From assembly GCF_013410405.1 (NCBI RefSeq), contig NZ_JACCFK010000001.1, positions 4,154,001 through 4,218,000 on the forward strand: DNA of 64,000 nt. Direction: 5' to 3'. Position numbers and translations under genes: made by a program. The notes under the pieces were generated by a model that was not told the DNA's origin, made no database searches, and saw only the letters and a program-made list of their open reading frames with translations. This document shows positions 1 to 8,805 of this stretch, piece by piece (positions within the stretch are counted from its first letter, which is position 1; each line of letters starts with the position of its first letter). Source of the DNA: Amycolatopsis endophytica (GTDB taxonomy: Bacteria; Actinomycetota; Actinomycetes; Mycobacteriales; Pseudonocardiaceae).

Positions 1-328
1 ACAGCCGCGCCACCACCAGGACGCCGAACGAGGGCGCCAGCCCGGCCAGCAGCGAGGCGGCCCCGAAGAGCGAGGTCCCGGCCAGCAGCGCGCGACGGCG
101 GCCCAGCACGTCACCGAGCCGCCCGCCCAGCATGAGCAGGCCACCGCCGGTGACGCTGTAGGCGACGACCACCCAGGTCAGTTCCGGGGGCGCGACCCCG
201 AAATCGGCGCCGATCGAGGGCAGGGCCACGTTGACGACGGTCACGTCGACCGCGATCAGGAACTGCAGCAGTGACAGCGCGCCGAGAACCCACCAGCTCC
301 GCAGTGCGGTGTCCGCATGACCGTTCAT
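1..328 (-). CDS. MFS transporter, DHA2 (EmrB/QacA) type, N-terminal part
   Basis: This is the first 109 codons of a 14-helix drug/H+ antiporter; the rest lies beyond the window edge. Visible are a first membrane helix ending in VDVTVVNVALPSI, the typical DHA2 motif, a second helix (WVVVAYSVTGGGLLML) and the loop 2-3 MFS signature GGRLGDVLGRRR. The ATG overlaps the stop of the upstream ThiD-TenA gene in an ATGA, so it is translationally coupled and is the last visible gene of the dehydrogenase operon. The substrate cannot be told from this part. Confidence 0.85.
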   Translation of the reverse strand, partial: MNGHADTALRSWWVLGALSLLQFLIAVDVTVVNVALPSIGADFGVAPPELTWVVVAYSVTGGGLLMLGGRLGDVLGRRRALLAGTSLFGAASLLAGLAPSFGVLVVARL

Positions 329-1797
329 GCGGCGCTCGCCTGGGTCGGTGCGCGGAAGAAGGCCAGTTCGTGCTCGGCGGAGGTCCGGAAGACCGCTTGC
401 ATCGCCGTCCGTCGCGCATCGGAGGCGGAGGCGGCGTGTGTCGTGGCGATGTCGATGGCTTGCTCCGTCATCCGTTCGACTCCGGGGTCCTGGTAGGAGC
501 GGATCCAGTCCGCGAACGGGTTGCCCGCCACAGTGGACAGTCCCAGGCGGTGCCCGACGTCGTGGTAGATCCAAAGACACGGCAGCACGGCGGCGACGGC
601 CGTCGCGTAGTCCCCGCGCGTGGTCACCGCGAGCAGGTGGTCGGTGTAGCGCGTGGTGGCCGGCGCGGGCGCGGCCGTGAATCGGTGTCGCGGCTCGATC
701 CACCGCGTGTGCACCTCCGTCTCGCCGACGAGGGCGTCCCGGGAGCATCCGGCCCAGAAGACCTGTTCCTCCGGCGTGGGGGCCAGCGCGGCGGTCCGGG
801 ACAGCACCCGGGCGAACTCGCGGAGGTACACGAGGTCCTGCGCGAGGAACCACGCGAACGCCCGCGGGTCCAGCGTGCCCTGCCCGAGCCCGGTGACGAA
901 CGCGGTGTCGTGGATTCGCGCGCGCAGGTCCGCGATGCCGTTCCACCACGTCGTGCGGACGGTCGCGGGATCGGGGGCGTGCACCCCGCCGCGGTCCCAC
1001 AGGACGGCCAGAGGGGAGACCGGACCGCGCCCGGTGCCGACGTCGAGGTCCGCGCCCGCCGCGAGGCTCGCACTGAGCCACTGCTTGGCGCGCGGGATCG
1101 CCGCCTCCCAGCTGTCCGTCCTGGCGCGGTGGGTCGCCAGCGAAGCCGACAGCGAGCATCCGGTCCCGTGCGTGTGGACGGTGTCCACCCGTGGTGCGGA
1201 GAAGATCCGCACCTCGCCGCCGGGACCGGCGAGCGCGTCGCGGGCGTCGTCCGAGGCGAGGTGGCCGCCCTTGGCCAGCACCCGGACCCCGTGCCGCGCG
1301 GCCAGCCGTGTGGCCTGTCCGATCAGCTCGGGCCAGGACACCGCGGCCGGTTCGCCCAGCAGGATCCCGAGTTCGGCGACGTTGGGGGTGACCAGATCGG
1401 TCAGCGGGATCACCTCGGCGAGCGCGGATTCGAGACCGTCACCGGACAGGCGGTCGCCGCTGGTGGCGACCAGCACCGGGTCCAGTACGACGTGCGGCGG
1501 GCGGGTCGCGGCGAGCCAGTCCCGCACGGTGCGGGCGATCCCGGCGTCGAAGAGCATCCCGATCTTCACCGCGTCCAGCGTGACGTCGTCGCTCACCGCG
1601 TTCAGCTGGCCAGCCAGGAAACCGGTGTCCGGCCGGTGGATCGCCCGGACCCCGGTGGTGTTCTGCGCGACCAGCGCGGTGACGACGGCCATGCCGTACC
1701 CGCCGGCGGCCGCGATGCTCTTCAGATCGGCCTGAATCCCGGCGCCACCGGTCGGGTCGGTCCCGGCGACGCTGAGCACCCGGGGCACGGCGCCCAT
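325..1797 (-). CDS. ThiD-TenA fusion: HMP(-P) kinase plus thiaminase II-like domain
   Basis: A 490-residue fusion. Residues 1 to about 270 are ThiD (hydroxymethylpyrimidine and phosphomethylpyrimidine kinase, ribokinase fold): AGTDPTGGAGIQAD near the N-terminus and the anion-hole motif HGTGCSLSA with Cys214. Residues 280-490 are TenA, with the thiaminase II Cys in VLPCLWIYHDVG (about residue 407) and a C-terminal HELAFF helix. Family knowledge: TenA releases or salvages the pyrimidine from degraded thiamin and ThiD phosphorylates it for thiamin phosphate synthesis. It is cotranscribed with a TPP-dependent dehydrogenase, so the inferred job is cofactor salvage for that enzyme. The start overlaps the lipA stop (ATGA). 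No TPP riboswitch precedes it, as expected for an internal operon gene. Confidence 0.93.
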   Translation of the reverse strand: MGAVPRVLSVAGTDPTGGAGIQADLKSIAAAGGYGMAVVTALVAQNTTGVRAIHRPDTGFLAGQLNAVSDDVTLDAVKIGMLFDAGIARTVRDWLAATRPPHVVLDPVLVATSGDRLSGDGLESALAEVIPLTDLVTPNVAELGILLGEPAAVSWPELIGQATRLAARHGVRVLAKGGHLASDDARDALAGPGGEVRIFSAPRVDTVHTHGTGCSLSASLATHRARTDSWEAAIPRAKQWLSASLAAGADLDVGTGRGPVSPLAVLWDRGGVHAPDPATVRTTWWNGIADLRARIHDTAFVTGLGQGTLDPRAFAWFLAQDLVYLREFARVLSRTAALAPTPEEQVFWAGCSRDALVGETEVHTRWIEPRHRFTAAPAPATTRYTDHLLAVTTRGDYATAVAAVLPCLWIYHDVGHRLGLSTVAGNPFADWIRSYQDPGVERMTEQAIDIATTHAASASDARRTAMQAVFRTSAEHELAFFRAPTQASAA

Positions 1798-2729
1798 CAG
1801 GCGCCCTTCCCGGCGGTGCGGGCCAGCACGTCGGCGTAGAGGCGGCCCGCCCGGTAGGACGAGCGCACCAGCGGTCCGGCCAGGACTCCCGCGAACCCGA
1901 TCTCCTCGGCCGCCGCCGCGTGCTCGGCGAACTCGCCGGGCCTGACCCAGCGTTCGACCGGGTGGTGGCGCGCGGAGGGGCGCAGGTACTGGGACAGCGT
2001 GATGATCTCGCACCCGGCCTCGTGCAGATCGCGCAGCGCTGCGGTCACCTCGTCCGGGGTCTCGCCCATGCCGAGCATCAGGTTCGACTTCGTCACGAGC
2101 CCGGCCGCGCGCGCCTTGGTCAGGATCCCGAGTGAGGTGTCGTAGCGGAACGCGGGCCGGATCCGCCGGAACAACCGGGCGACGGTGTCCAGGTTGTGCG
2201 CCAGCACCTCGGGACGGGACCCGAACACCGGTGCGAGCAGGTCGTCGCGGGAATGGAAGTCCGGGATCAGCAGTTCGACGCCGGTGCCCGGGTTGAGGGC
2301 GTGGATCTGCCGGACGGTTTCGGCGTAGAGCCAGGAGCCGCCGTCGTCGAGGTCGTCGCGGGCGACACCGGTGACGGTCGAGTAACGCAAACCCATGGTG
2401 CGCACGGATTCCGCGACCCGGCGGGGCTCGCCGCGGTCCACCGCGGTGGGCCTGCCGGTGTCGATCTGGCAGAAGTCGCAGCGGCGGGTGCACTGCCCGC
2501 CGCCGATCAGGAAGGTGGCCTCGCGGTCCTCCCAGCACTCGTAGATGTTGGGACAGCCCGCTTCCTCGCACACGGTGTGCAGACCGCGTGAGCGGACCAG
2601 CGACTTGAGTTCGGTGTACTCCGGTCCGGTGTGGACCCGTGTGCGGATCCACGGCGGTTTGCGCTCGACCGGGGTTTCGCTGTTGCGGACTTCCAGGCGG
2701 AGCAGTTTGCGCCCGTCGGGTTCGATCAT
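1797..2729 (-). CDS. lipA: Lipoyl synthase LipA
   Basis: A radical-SAM enzyme of 310 residues that inserts two sulfurs into octanoyl groups on lipoyl domains. Both iron-sulfur clusters are visible: the auxiliary-cluster set C54, C59 and C65 ([15 protein letters not shown]) and the SAM-binding CxxxCxxC at C80, C84 and C87 ([15 protein letters not shown]). The C-terminal RSSY motif, whose serine ligates the auxiliary cluster, is present about 18 residues from the end. The start at MIEPDGRK is chosen over longer in-frame versions because homology begins there and a mini-ORF stop lies just upstream. Its place right after the E2 gene, which encodes a lipoyl domain, suggests dedicated lipoylation of this complex. 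LipB is not in the window, so this may be a second lipA. Confidence 0.95.
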   Translation of the reverse strand: MIEPDGRKLLRLEVRNSETPVERKPPWIRTRVHTGPEYTELKSLVRSRGLHTVCEEAGCPNIYECWEDREATFLIGGGQCTRRCDFCQIDTGRPTAVDRGEPRRVAESVRTMGLRYSTVTGVARDDLDDGGSWLYAETVRQIHALNPGTGVELLIPDFHSRDDLLAPVFGSRPEVLAHNLDTVARLFRRIRPAFRYDTSLGILTKARAAGLVTKSNLMLGMGETPDEVTAALRDLHEAGCEIITLSQYLRPSARHHPVERWVRPGEFAEHAAAAEEIGFAGVLAGPLVRSSYRAGRLYADVLARTAGKGA

Positions 2730-2731
2730 GG

Positions 2732-2803
2732 TCAGGTGTGTCCTTCCCCGTGGTGGGTGGCGAGGTCGGCGCGTTCCAGCGGCGGGAAGGCCGTCCGTGG
2801 CAT
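2732..2803 (-). CDS. Possible 23-residue mini-gene between E2 and lipA
   Basis: A short reading frame ([20 protein letters not shown] and three more residues) starts 11 bases after the E2 stop. It has a GGAG ribosome-binding site about 7 bases upstream and ends TGA two bases before the lipA ATG. No protein family is recognised. The spacing is what a translationally coupled leader or a small subunit would show. The frame continues back into E2 in another register, so chance cannot be excluded. Confidence 0.4.
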   Translation of the reverse strand: MPRTAFPPLERADLATHHGEGHT

Positions 2804-2814
2804 GTCGGGCTCCT

Positions 2815-3957
2815 TCACGCGATGGCGCGCAGCGGGTGTTCGAGCAGGCCGGTGAGCGTGGCCAGGAACTGGCCGGCGAGCGCGCCGTCGATGATGCGGT
2901 GGTCGGCGGTGAGGGTGTACCGCATGCGGCGCGGCTCGCCGAGCGCGGCACCGACCGCGAGGATGGCACCCTGGGGCGGGTTGATGATCGCGGTGAACTG
3001 CTCGACCCCGAACATGCCGAGGTTGCTGACCGTGCACGTTCCGCCGGCCATGTCCGCCGGGCTCAGTGTCCGGTCGGCGGCCCGGCCGGCGAGTTCGCGG
3101 GTCCGCACCGCGATGGCCGTGACCGGGGACCGGTCGGCGTCGCGGACCACCGGCACCACCAGGCCGCTCGGCGACGACACGGCGATCCCGACATGGATCC
3201 CTTCGTGCAGCACGGTTGCGCCGCGGCCCTCGGGCGAGTACGAGGCGTTGATCCCCGGGTGCGCCCGCAGCGCGAGCGCGACGGCCCGGACGACGAGATC
3301 GTTGACGGTCACCTTCGCGGAGGCCGGCGCTTCGTTGATCTGCGCGCGCAGGGTGAGCAGGGCGTCCACGTCGGCGGAGGCGGTCGCGGTGAACGTCGGG
3401 ATGGTGGCGCTGTCGGCGAGCCGCGTCGCGACGGCGTGGCGGACGGCGTCGAAGGGCACCCGTGTCGCTCCTGCGGCGGCGGGTTCGGCGGGTTCGGCCG
3501 GCGCGGGATCGGTGCGAAGAGCGTCCTCGATGTCCGCCCGCACGATGCGGCCCCGCGGCCCGCTGCCGGTGATCCCGGCCAGGTCGATCCCGTGCTCGCG
3601 GGCGAGCCGCCGCACGAGGGGAGTGGCCGCCAGACGGCCGTTTCCCTCCTGTGGCAGGGGCGGTGCGGCGGGCACCGGTTCCGCCGCGGGAGCCTCACGC
3701 GCGGGCTCGGGAGCGTCGCCGCTGCCGTCGTCGAGGCGGGCGATCGGGGCGCCGATGGGCACCGCGCTGCCCGCGGGCACGAGGATCTCGGTGAGCGTGC
3801 CGTCCTGGTACGCCTCGAACTCCATGATCGCCTTGTCGGTTTCGATCTCGGCGAGGACCTGCCCGGTGGTGACGTGGTCGCCGGGCCCGAAGTGCCACGA
3901 GGAGATCACGCCCTCCTCCATGGTGTCGGACAGGCGCGGCATCAGGATGTCGATCAT
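2815..3957 (-). CDS. 2-oxoacid dehydrogenase E2 (dihydrolipoamide acyltransferase)
   Basis: A 380-residue E2 with one lipoyl domain (residues 1-76, lipoylated Lys42 in [12 protein letters not shown]), an Ala/Pro/Glu-rich linker, a peripheral subunit-binding domain (about 111-147, [14 protein letters not shown]) and a catalytic domain ending with the transferase motif DHRIIDG (His near 353) and [11 protein letters not shown]. It transfers the acyl group from the E1-bound TPP intermediate to CoA. With the heterotetrameric E1 encoded upstream it fits either a pyruvate or an acetoin dehydrogenase complex; sequence alone does not decide. No E3 gene is present here, so a housekeeping lipoamide dehydrogenase must be shared. 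Confidence 0.93.
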   Translation of the reverse strand: MIDILMPRLSDTMEEGVISSWHFGPGDHVTTGQVLAEIETDKAIMEFEAYQDGTLTEILVPAGSAVPIGAPIARLDDGSGDAPEPAREAPAAEPVPAAPPLPQEGNGRLAATPLVRRLAREHGIDLAGITGSGPRGRIVRADIEDALRTDPAPAEPAEPAAAGATRVPFDAVRHAVATRLADSATIPTFTATASADVDALLTLRAQINEAPASAKVTVNDLVVRAVALALRAHPGINASYSPEGRGATVLHEGIHVGIAVSSPSGLVVPVVRDADRSPVTAIAVRTRELAGRAADRTLSPADMAGGTCTVSNLGMFGVEQFTAIINPPQGAILAVGAALGEPRRMRYTLTADHRIIDGALAGQFLATLTGLLEHPLRAIA

Positions 3958-3967
3958 CGTGCTCCCG

Positions 3968-4960
3968 TCAGCGACGCCGGGCGACGGCGTCGAGGGTCTG
4001 GCGAATCGCCGTGGTGGCGTCGTCGATGCTGGGCAGGGCCGCGGTTTCCAGCGGCTTGGAGTAGGGCAGCGGGACCTCGGCCATCGCGACGCGCCGGACC
4101 GGGGCGTCGAGCCAGTCGAACGCGCCGTCGGAGATGCTGGCCGCGACCTCGGCGCCGATGCCGTAGGTGAGCCAGTCGTCTTCGAGAACGACGGCGCAGT
4201 TGGTCTTGCGCACCGAGGCGATCACCGTGTCCCGGTCCAGCGGCCGCAGGCTCCGCAGATCGACGACCTCCACGTCGATCCCTTCGCGCGCCAGCTCTTC
4301 GGCGGCCCGGAGCGCGACCGTGGCCATGCGCGAGTAGGCGATGACGGTGATGTCGGCCCCTTCGCGGGTGACGGACGCGACGCCGATCTCGGCGGGCACG
4401 TCGTCGTCGGGCACCTCGCCCTTGGTGTTGTAGAGAGCCAGGTTCTCCAGGACCAGCACCGGATCGTCGTCGCGGATCGCGGCCAGCATGAGCGCCTTCG
4501 CATCGGCCGGTGTGGACGGTGCCACCACCTTCATCCCTGGCACGAAGGCGTAGTACAGCTCGATGTTCTGCGAATGCGTCGCGCCCAGCTGCTGCCCGCC
4601 GCCACCGGGGGTCCGAATCACCATCGGCGCGCGCGCCTGCCCGCCGAACATCCCATAGATCTTCGCGGCGTGGTTGACGATCTGGTCCAGTGCCAGCAGC
4701 GAGAAGTTGATCGTCATGATCTCCACGACCGGCCGCAGGCCGAGCATCGCGGCACCGATCGCGGCGCCGGTGAACCCCTCCTCGGCGATCGGGGTGTCGC
4801 GGACCCGCCGTGCGCCGAACTCCTCCAGCAGCCCGGCGGTGATCTTGTAGGAGCCTTCGAAGCGGCCGATCTCCTCGCCGATCAGGAACACGTCCTCGTC
4901 GCGCAGCATCTCCGACCGCAGCGTGTCGTGCAGGGCCTGCCGGTAGCTGATCACGCTCAC
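3968..4960 (-). CDS. 2-oxoacid dehydrogenase E1 beta subunit
   Basis: A 330-residue transketolase-fold beta subunit (pyrimidine-binding half of the TPP site) with the expected motifs EEIGRFEGSYK, DTPIAEEGFTGAAIGAA and VVDLRSLRPLD. It pairs with the alpha subunit to decarboxylate a 2-oxoacid or acetoin. The GTG start overlaps the E1-alpha stop as GTGA, indicating coupled, probably 1:1 synthesis. A second in-frame GTG lies two codons downstream and could also be used. Ten bases separate its stop from the E2 start. Confidence 0.93.
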   Translation of the reverse strand: MSVISYRQALHDTLRSEMLRDEDVFLIGEEIGRFEGSYKITAGLLEEFGARRVRDTPIAEEGFTGAAIGAAMLGLRPVVEIMTINFSLLALDQIVNHAAKIYGMFGGQARAPMVIRTPGGGGQQLGATHSQNIELYYAFVPGMKVVAPSTPADAKALMLAAIRDDDPVLVLENLALYNTKGEVPDDDVPAEIGVASVTREGADITVIAYSRMATVALRAAEELAREGIDVEVVDLRSLRPLDRDTVIASVRKTNCAVVLEDDWLTYGIGAEVAASISDGAFDWLDAPVRRVAMAEVPLPYSKPLETAALPSIDDATTAIRQTLDAVARRR

Positions 4961-6018
4961 GCCGGAACACCGGCCTGCGCGAACAGCGGCTGTCCCGGCA
5001 GACGGCGCGAATCGTTGCGCACGGGGGTGGCGTAGGTGTGATCGAACAGCGTCGACACCTCCGGCAGCGGGCTCGCTTCGGCGAAGGCGGCGGCCGCCTC
5101 GACGGCGGCGGCGATTTCGGCCTCGATCCCGGCGGACAGGTCGTCGTTCAGGAGACCACGCTCGCGCAGGTGCGCGGCGAACCCGAGGACCGGATCGGCG
5201 GCACGGAGCGCCTCGATCTCGGCCTGGTCGCGGTACTTCGCCGGGTCGACCACGGAATGGCCCTTCAACCGCCCGGACACCGTTTCCAGCAGGTAGGGCT
5301 GTCCGGAACGGGCCGAGCGCAACGCTTCCAGCGCCGCTTCGTGAACGGCCGCGGGATCGTTGCCGTCGACCCGGCTCGACGGCATCCGGTAGGACGACGC
5401 GCGCCGGTACAGGTCGGGCTCGGCGGAGGACTCCTCGACGGTGGTGCCCATGCCGCGGCCGTTGTTGACCACGACGTACACGATCGGCAGGTGCCACAGC
5501 GCGGCCAGGTTGAGCGATTCGTGGAAGGCGCCGATGTTGGTCGTCCCGTCGCCCATCAGGCACATCACGGCCTCCTGCCCCGCCCGGTAGTCGATGGCCA
5601 GCGCCGCGCCGGTCGCGAGGGGGACCTGACCGCCGACGATGCCGTAGCCGCCCATCAGCCGGGACTCGACGTCGAACAGGTGCATCGACCCGCCCCAGCC
5701 ACGGGACACCCCGTCGCGGCGGCCGTACAGCTCGGCCATCACACGGCCGGGGTCGATGCCGCGGGCGATCGCGTAACCGTGTTCGCGGTAGTTGGTGAAC
5801 AGGTAGTCGGTGTCGGCGAGCGCGGCCATGAGGCCGGCGACGGTGGCTTCCTCACCGAGGTTGAGGTGGCAGTACCCGCCGACCTTCGCCTCGGTGTAGG
5901 CGCGGGCGGCGCGTTCCTCGAACCGGCGGATCAGCAGCATCTGCCGGTAGAACCGGAGCGCCTGCTCGTCGTCGAGGCAGCCGGTGGCCGGGGCTGCCGT
6001 CCCTGCGGGGCTGGGCAT
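4957..6018 (-). CDS. 2-oxoacid dehydrogenase E1 alpha subunit (TPP-binding)
   Basis: A 353-residue alpha subunit with the TPP motif GDGTTNIGAFHESLNLAALW, the LFTNYREHGYAIARG segment and GHSVVDPAKYRD, the region of the regulatory or phosphorylation loop in relatives. High-GC actinobacteria generally use the unrelated homodimeric AceE for central metabolism, so this heterotetrameric enzyme is probably a specialised or inducible one (pyruvate, branched-chain or acetoin type). The start at MPSPAG is chosen because GGAG lies 8 bases upstream. First gene of the operon; its promoter region is shared with a divergent TetR gene. Confidence 0.93.
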   Translation of the reverse strand: MPSPAGTAAPATGCLDDEQALRFYRQMLLIRRFEERAARAYTEAKVGGYCHLNLGEEATVAGLMAALADTDYLFTNYREHGYAIARGIDPGRVMAELYGRRDGVSRGWGGSMHLFDVESRLMGGYGIVGGQVPLATGAALAIDYRAGQEAVMCLMGDGTTNIGAFHESLNLAALWHLPIVYVVVNNGRGMGTTVEESSAEPDLYRRASSYRMPSSRVDGNDPAAVHEAALEALRSARSGQPYLLETVSGRLKGHSVVDPAKYRDQAEIEALRAADPVLGFAAHLRERGLLNDDLSAGIEAEIAAAVEAAAAFAEASPLPEVSTLFDHTYATPVRNDSRRLPGQPLFAQAGVPA

Positions 6019-6055
6019 TCGGGGGTCTCCTCTCGCCACGGGGTGTCCGCGGCTA

Positions 6056-6078
6056 AATGATACTAGATCAGTGTCATT
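6056..6078. promoter_or_regulatory. Probable TetR operator in the dehydrogenase/tetR divergent promoter
   Basis: An inverted repeat with 9-bp arms and a 5-bp centre: AATGATACT, AGATC, AGTGTCATT (one mismatch between the arms). It lies in the 83-bp space between the divergent E1-alpha and tetR starts and is unusually AT-rich for this genome. Position and form match a TetR-family operator controlling both directions. Confidence 0.7.
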
Positions 6079-6101
6079 AATGACGGTGAGAGGATGGGGC
6101 G

Positions 6102-6689
6102 ATGGACCAGCGGGCGGGGCGCAAGCGCGGCAGGCCGACCAGCGAGGAACGCGAGCGACGGCAGGAGGAGATCCTGGACGCGGCGGTCGGGTTGTTCGTG
6201 TCCCGCGGCTTCCGCGCCGTCGCGCTCGACGACATCGCCGCGGCGGCGCACGTCACGAAGCGCACGCTCTACACCTACTTCGGCGACAAGACCGAGATCT
6301 TCGTCGCCGCGGTCGCGCGGCTCCGGCGCCGGGCCCTCGAACTGACCGGCCGCCGCTGCGACACCCTGGCGCGGCTGTCGACCGAGATCGTGGCCGCGTT
6401 GCATTCGGACGAAGCGATCGGCCTGCACCGGTTGATGATCACGGAGGCGGCTTCGTTCCCCGACCTCGCCGACCGGTTCTACGCGGAGGGGCCGCGGGCC
6501 TACATCACGGCGCTCGGCCGGCTCCTGCCCGCACCGGAGCACGCCCGCGCGACGCAGCTGTTTTCCTTGCTGCTGGGCGAACCCCACCGGCGGCGGCTGC
6601 TGGGCCTGGACACCGCGCCGACCCGCGCCCAGGCCCGCGCACACGCGGCCGGGGCGCTGAGCGCGCTCGGACTGGCCGAGCCGGGGTGA
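6102..6689 (+). CDS. TetR/AcrR family regulator
   Basis: A 195-residue repressor with an N-terminal helix-turn-helix (about residues 20-62: ILDAAVGLFVSRGF, then ITKR-like HVTKRTLYTYFGDKTEIF) and a variable ligand-binding C-terminal half. It is divergent from the dehydrogenase/lipA/thiD-tenA operon and very likely controls it through the palindrome between them. The inducer is unknown; a substrate of the complex is a natural guess. Convergent with the phosphoesterase gene. Confidence 0.9.
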   Translation: MDQRAGRKRGRPTSEERERRQEEILDAAVGLFVSRGFRAVALDDIAAAAHVTKRTLYTYFGDKTEIFVAAVARLRRRALELTGRRCDTLARLSTEIVAALHSDEAIGLHRLMITEAASFPDLADRFYAEGPRAYITALGRLLPAPEHARATQLFSLLLGEPHRRRLLGLDTAPTRAQARAHAAGALSALGLAEPG

Positions 6690-6703
6690 GCTGAGGCGAG
6701 CCC

Positions 6704-6725
6704 CCCGTCCGGCGGGGCGGACGGG
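6704..6725. terminator. Bidirectional terminator hairpin
   Basis: CCCGTCC and GGACGGG arms separated by 8 bases sit between the convergent tetR and phosphoesterase genes. There is no U-tract, as is common in actinomycetes. Confidence 0.6.
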
Positions 6726-6740
6726 AGGGCCCGTGCGGAC

Positions 6741-8669
6741 TTACTCGCCGATCAGGAAGTCGCGGACGGGCAGCGCCCGGTCCACGATGCGGACGTCGCC
6801 GATCCAGCCGTGGAAGACCTGATCGAGACTGCCACCGTAGTCACGCCCGCCGAGCATCCAGGGCAGGCCGAGCGTGGTGATGCCGTTCGAGTTCGTCGAC
6901 GGGTTGTCGACCACCGGGCAGCCGTCGACGTAAAGCATCGTGTGCCTGCCGTCGTTGACCACCGCCAGGTGCCACCACGCGTCCTCCACCAGGCCGTGAC
7001 CCCAGTTCGTGGTCGGGTAGGTCTGGTTGAGCGGGTAGCAGTTGAACTGCGGCTCGCGGCCGTTGTTGGAGATCGCGAGCTGCATGACCGGTTCCCGCGG
7101 ATCGGTGTTGCGGTCGTGCTTGCCCGCCTTGCCTGCCTCGCCCCAGCGGCTGAGCGCGGCCATCCAGCCGTTGTTGGTGGCGTCCCAGTCCAGCGGCATC
7201 TTCACGAACGCCTCGATCGTGTAGCCACGCGGGAACGTCTCGGCGTTCAGCGGGGCCCGCGCACCGGTGGTCAGGTAGGCGCCGTGCAGCGGGTTCTTGC
7301 CGCCCGCGAACCGCAGGCTCGCGTGGCCCGGCTGGTCGGGGTGGTGGTCGTCGGACCAGGTGAGCGCGTCGGCCGCACTGCCCGGCACGGTGACCAGCGT
7401 GAGGTCGTTGCCGCGCCCGGACAGGTCGCGCACCGGCTCGGTGACCGGGGTGCCCGCCGCGCCGCCCCCGTCGAAGCGCCAGTAGGCCAGGGTGCCCGGC
7501 ACCAGCACCTTGTTCGCGGGCCGCGCCGGGCGGGTCGTCACCGGGATGAAGCCGGAGAATCGCTCCTCGAAGTCGATGGCCATGGAGAAGTTGTCGACCG
7601 GTGTCGTGAGCCGCGCTTCGAGTGCCGCCAGCCGGTTCCGCTTCTCCGGGTCCTGGGCCAGGATCCACGGCGACAACGTTTCGACGTCGATCGTGTTGCG
7701 CACCAGGTCGAAGTGGTAGAGCCGGAGCATGCCGGCGCCGCCGAAGTAGCGGTTCTGGTAGTTCGTGATGTGCAGGTGGACGTCGTGACCCGCGGCGTTG
7801 CGGCGCGTCGTGCGCCCCGGCGGCCAGAAGTGGCCGTTGAGAGTCAGGAAGATCTGGTCGTTGTCGTTGATCAGCTCGTCCCACACCTGCTGGCCGTACT
7901 CGGAGAAGGTGGCGTTGTTCTCCGGGTCGCCGGACTCGTACGGGTAGACGTTGTCGTCGTAGACCGAGCCGACGATGTCGTGCGCGGTGAGGATCACCGG
8001 CAGTTTCGGGTGGTCCCTGATGAACTGGTTGGCCCAGGCGAAACCCTGCGCCGAGGTGCGCCAGTCCATGGCCAGCAGCAGCCAGTCCCGGCCGGCGGCC
8101 TGGAAGATGTGCGCGGTGTTGTAGCCGCTGGGGTCGGAGCCGGCGAAGGTCTTCGAGCGCCGGAACCGCTGCGGGCCCATGGTCTGCAGGTACGGGGTGG
8201 AGCCGCGGGTGTCGTCGCCGCTGACGTCGTGGTTCCCGGCCAGCACGCTGTAGGCGACGCCGCGCGAGTCCAGCGTCTCGAACGCCCGGCCGACCTCCCG
8301 GAACGAGGACGCGTCACCGTCCTGCGTCAGATCGCCGAGGTGGGCCATGAAGACGATGTTGTCGTCGGAGGAGTCACCGCTGTTGTCGATGACGTAGCGG
8401 AACGACTCGATCACCGGTTCGGAGTTGATGCTGTTCTGGCTGCCCCAGTACAGGAACTGGGTGTCGGGCATGACGGCGAGGGTGAACTGGAGACCGGCCG
8501 GATCGGGCTGCCACCGGCCGGAGTTGCCGCCAGAATGCGCGGACGCGGGCGCGGCGCCGAGCGGGCCGAGCGTCGCCGCGCCCGCGCCGGCGAGTCCCGC
8601 GGTGAGCAGGAAGGATCTCCGGTTGTGACCGGATTCGACCGGTGTGTCGCGCTGGTGGTCAGGACACAT
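6741..8669 (-). CDS. Tat-exported calcineurin-type metallophosphoesterase with LamG domain
   Basis: A 642-residue secreted protein. A twin-arginine signal (HNRRSFLLTAGLAGAG, residues 15-30, cleavage near ASA-HS) is followed by a metallophosphoesterase domain (about 60-350) with the metal ligands MPDTQ (Asp69), HLGDLTQ, AGNHD (145-148) and a later LNGHFW histidine. After about residue 380 comes a concanavalin A-like/LamG domain (LAYWRFDGGG to LPVRDFL), a carbohydrate-binding fold. Likely an extracellular phosphoesterase anchored to a glycan or cell-wall substrate; the substrate is not known. AAAGGGG precedes the ATG as ribosome-binding site. Confidence 0.9.
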   Translation of the reverse strand: MCPDHQRDTPVESGHNRRSFLLTAGLAGAGAATLGPLGAAPASAHSGGNSGRWQPDPAGLQFTLAVMPDTQFLYWGSQNSINSEPVIESFRYVIDNSGDSSDDNIVFMAHLGDLTQDGDASSFREVGRAFETLDSRGVAYSVLAGNHDVSGDDTRGSTPYLQTMGPQRFRRSKTFAGSDPSGYNTAHIFQAAGRDWLLLAMDWRTSAQGFAWANQFIRDHPKLPVILTAHDIVGSVYDDNVYPYESGDPENNATFSEYGQQVWDELINDNDQIFLTLNGHFWPPGRTTRRNAAGHDVHLHITNYQNRYFGGAGMLRLYHFDLVRNTIDVETLSPWILAQDPEKRNRLAALEARLTTPVDNFSMAIDFEERFSGFIPVTTRPARPANKVLVPGTLAYWRFDGGGAAGTPVTEPVRDLSGRGNDLTLVTVPGSAADALTWSDDHHPDQPGHASLRFAGGKNPLHGAYLTTGARAPLNAETFPRGYTIEAFVKMPLDWDATNNGWMAALSRWGEAGKAGKHDRNTDPREPVMQLAISNNGREPQFNCYPLNQTYPTTNWGHGLVEDAWWHLAVVNDGRHTMLYVDGCPVVDNPSTNSNGITTLGLPWMLGGRDYGGSLDQVFHGWIGDVRIVDRALPVRDFLIGE

Positions 8670-8697
8670 GTTTTCCCCTTTTGGGATAACGGAAATC

Positions 8698-8711
8698 AGC
8701 GTCCGGACGCT
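8698..8711. promoter_or_regulatory. 14-bp perfect palindrome upstream of the phosphoesterase gene
   Basis: AGCGTCCGGACGCT reads the same on both strands, 29 bases before the phosphoesterase ATG and downstream of the small secreted-protein gene. It could be an operator or part of a terminator; the sequence does not decide. Confidence 0.35.
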
Positions 8712-8805
8712 ATCCGGGAACGATCAAGGCGACACGAACGTCAGATGACGGCCCGCGATCCAGTGCGTGACCGGTAGTGCCAGACCGCGGGCCGGCTCAC
8801 TCGGG

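Noticed and set aside
1797..6101. TPP riboswitch for the ThiD-TenA gene
   Set aside because: I looked for the conserved CUGAGA and ACCUGA elements upstream of the operon and of the gene and found none; the gene is internal in a coupled operon.
8751..8792. Stem GCCCGCG/CGCGGGC after the small secreted-protein gene
   Set aside because: Only 7 bp with a 28-base loop; not convincing as a terminator.
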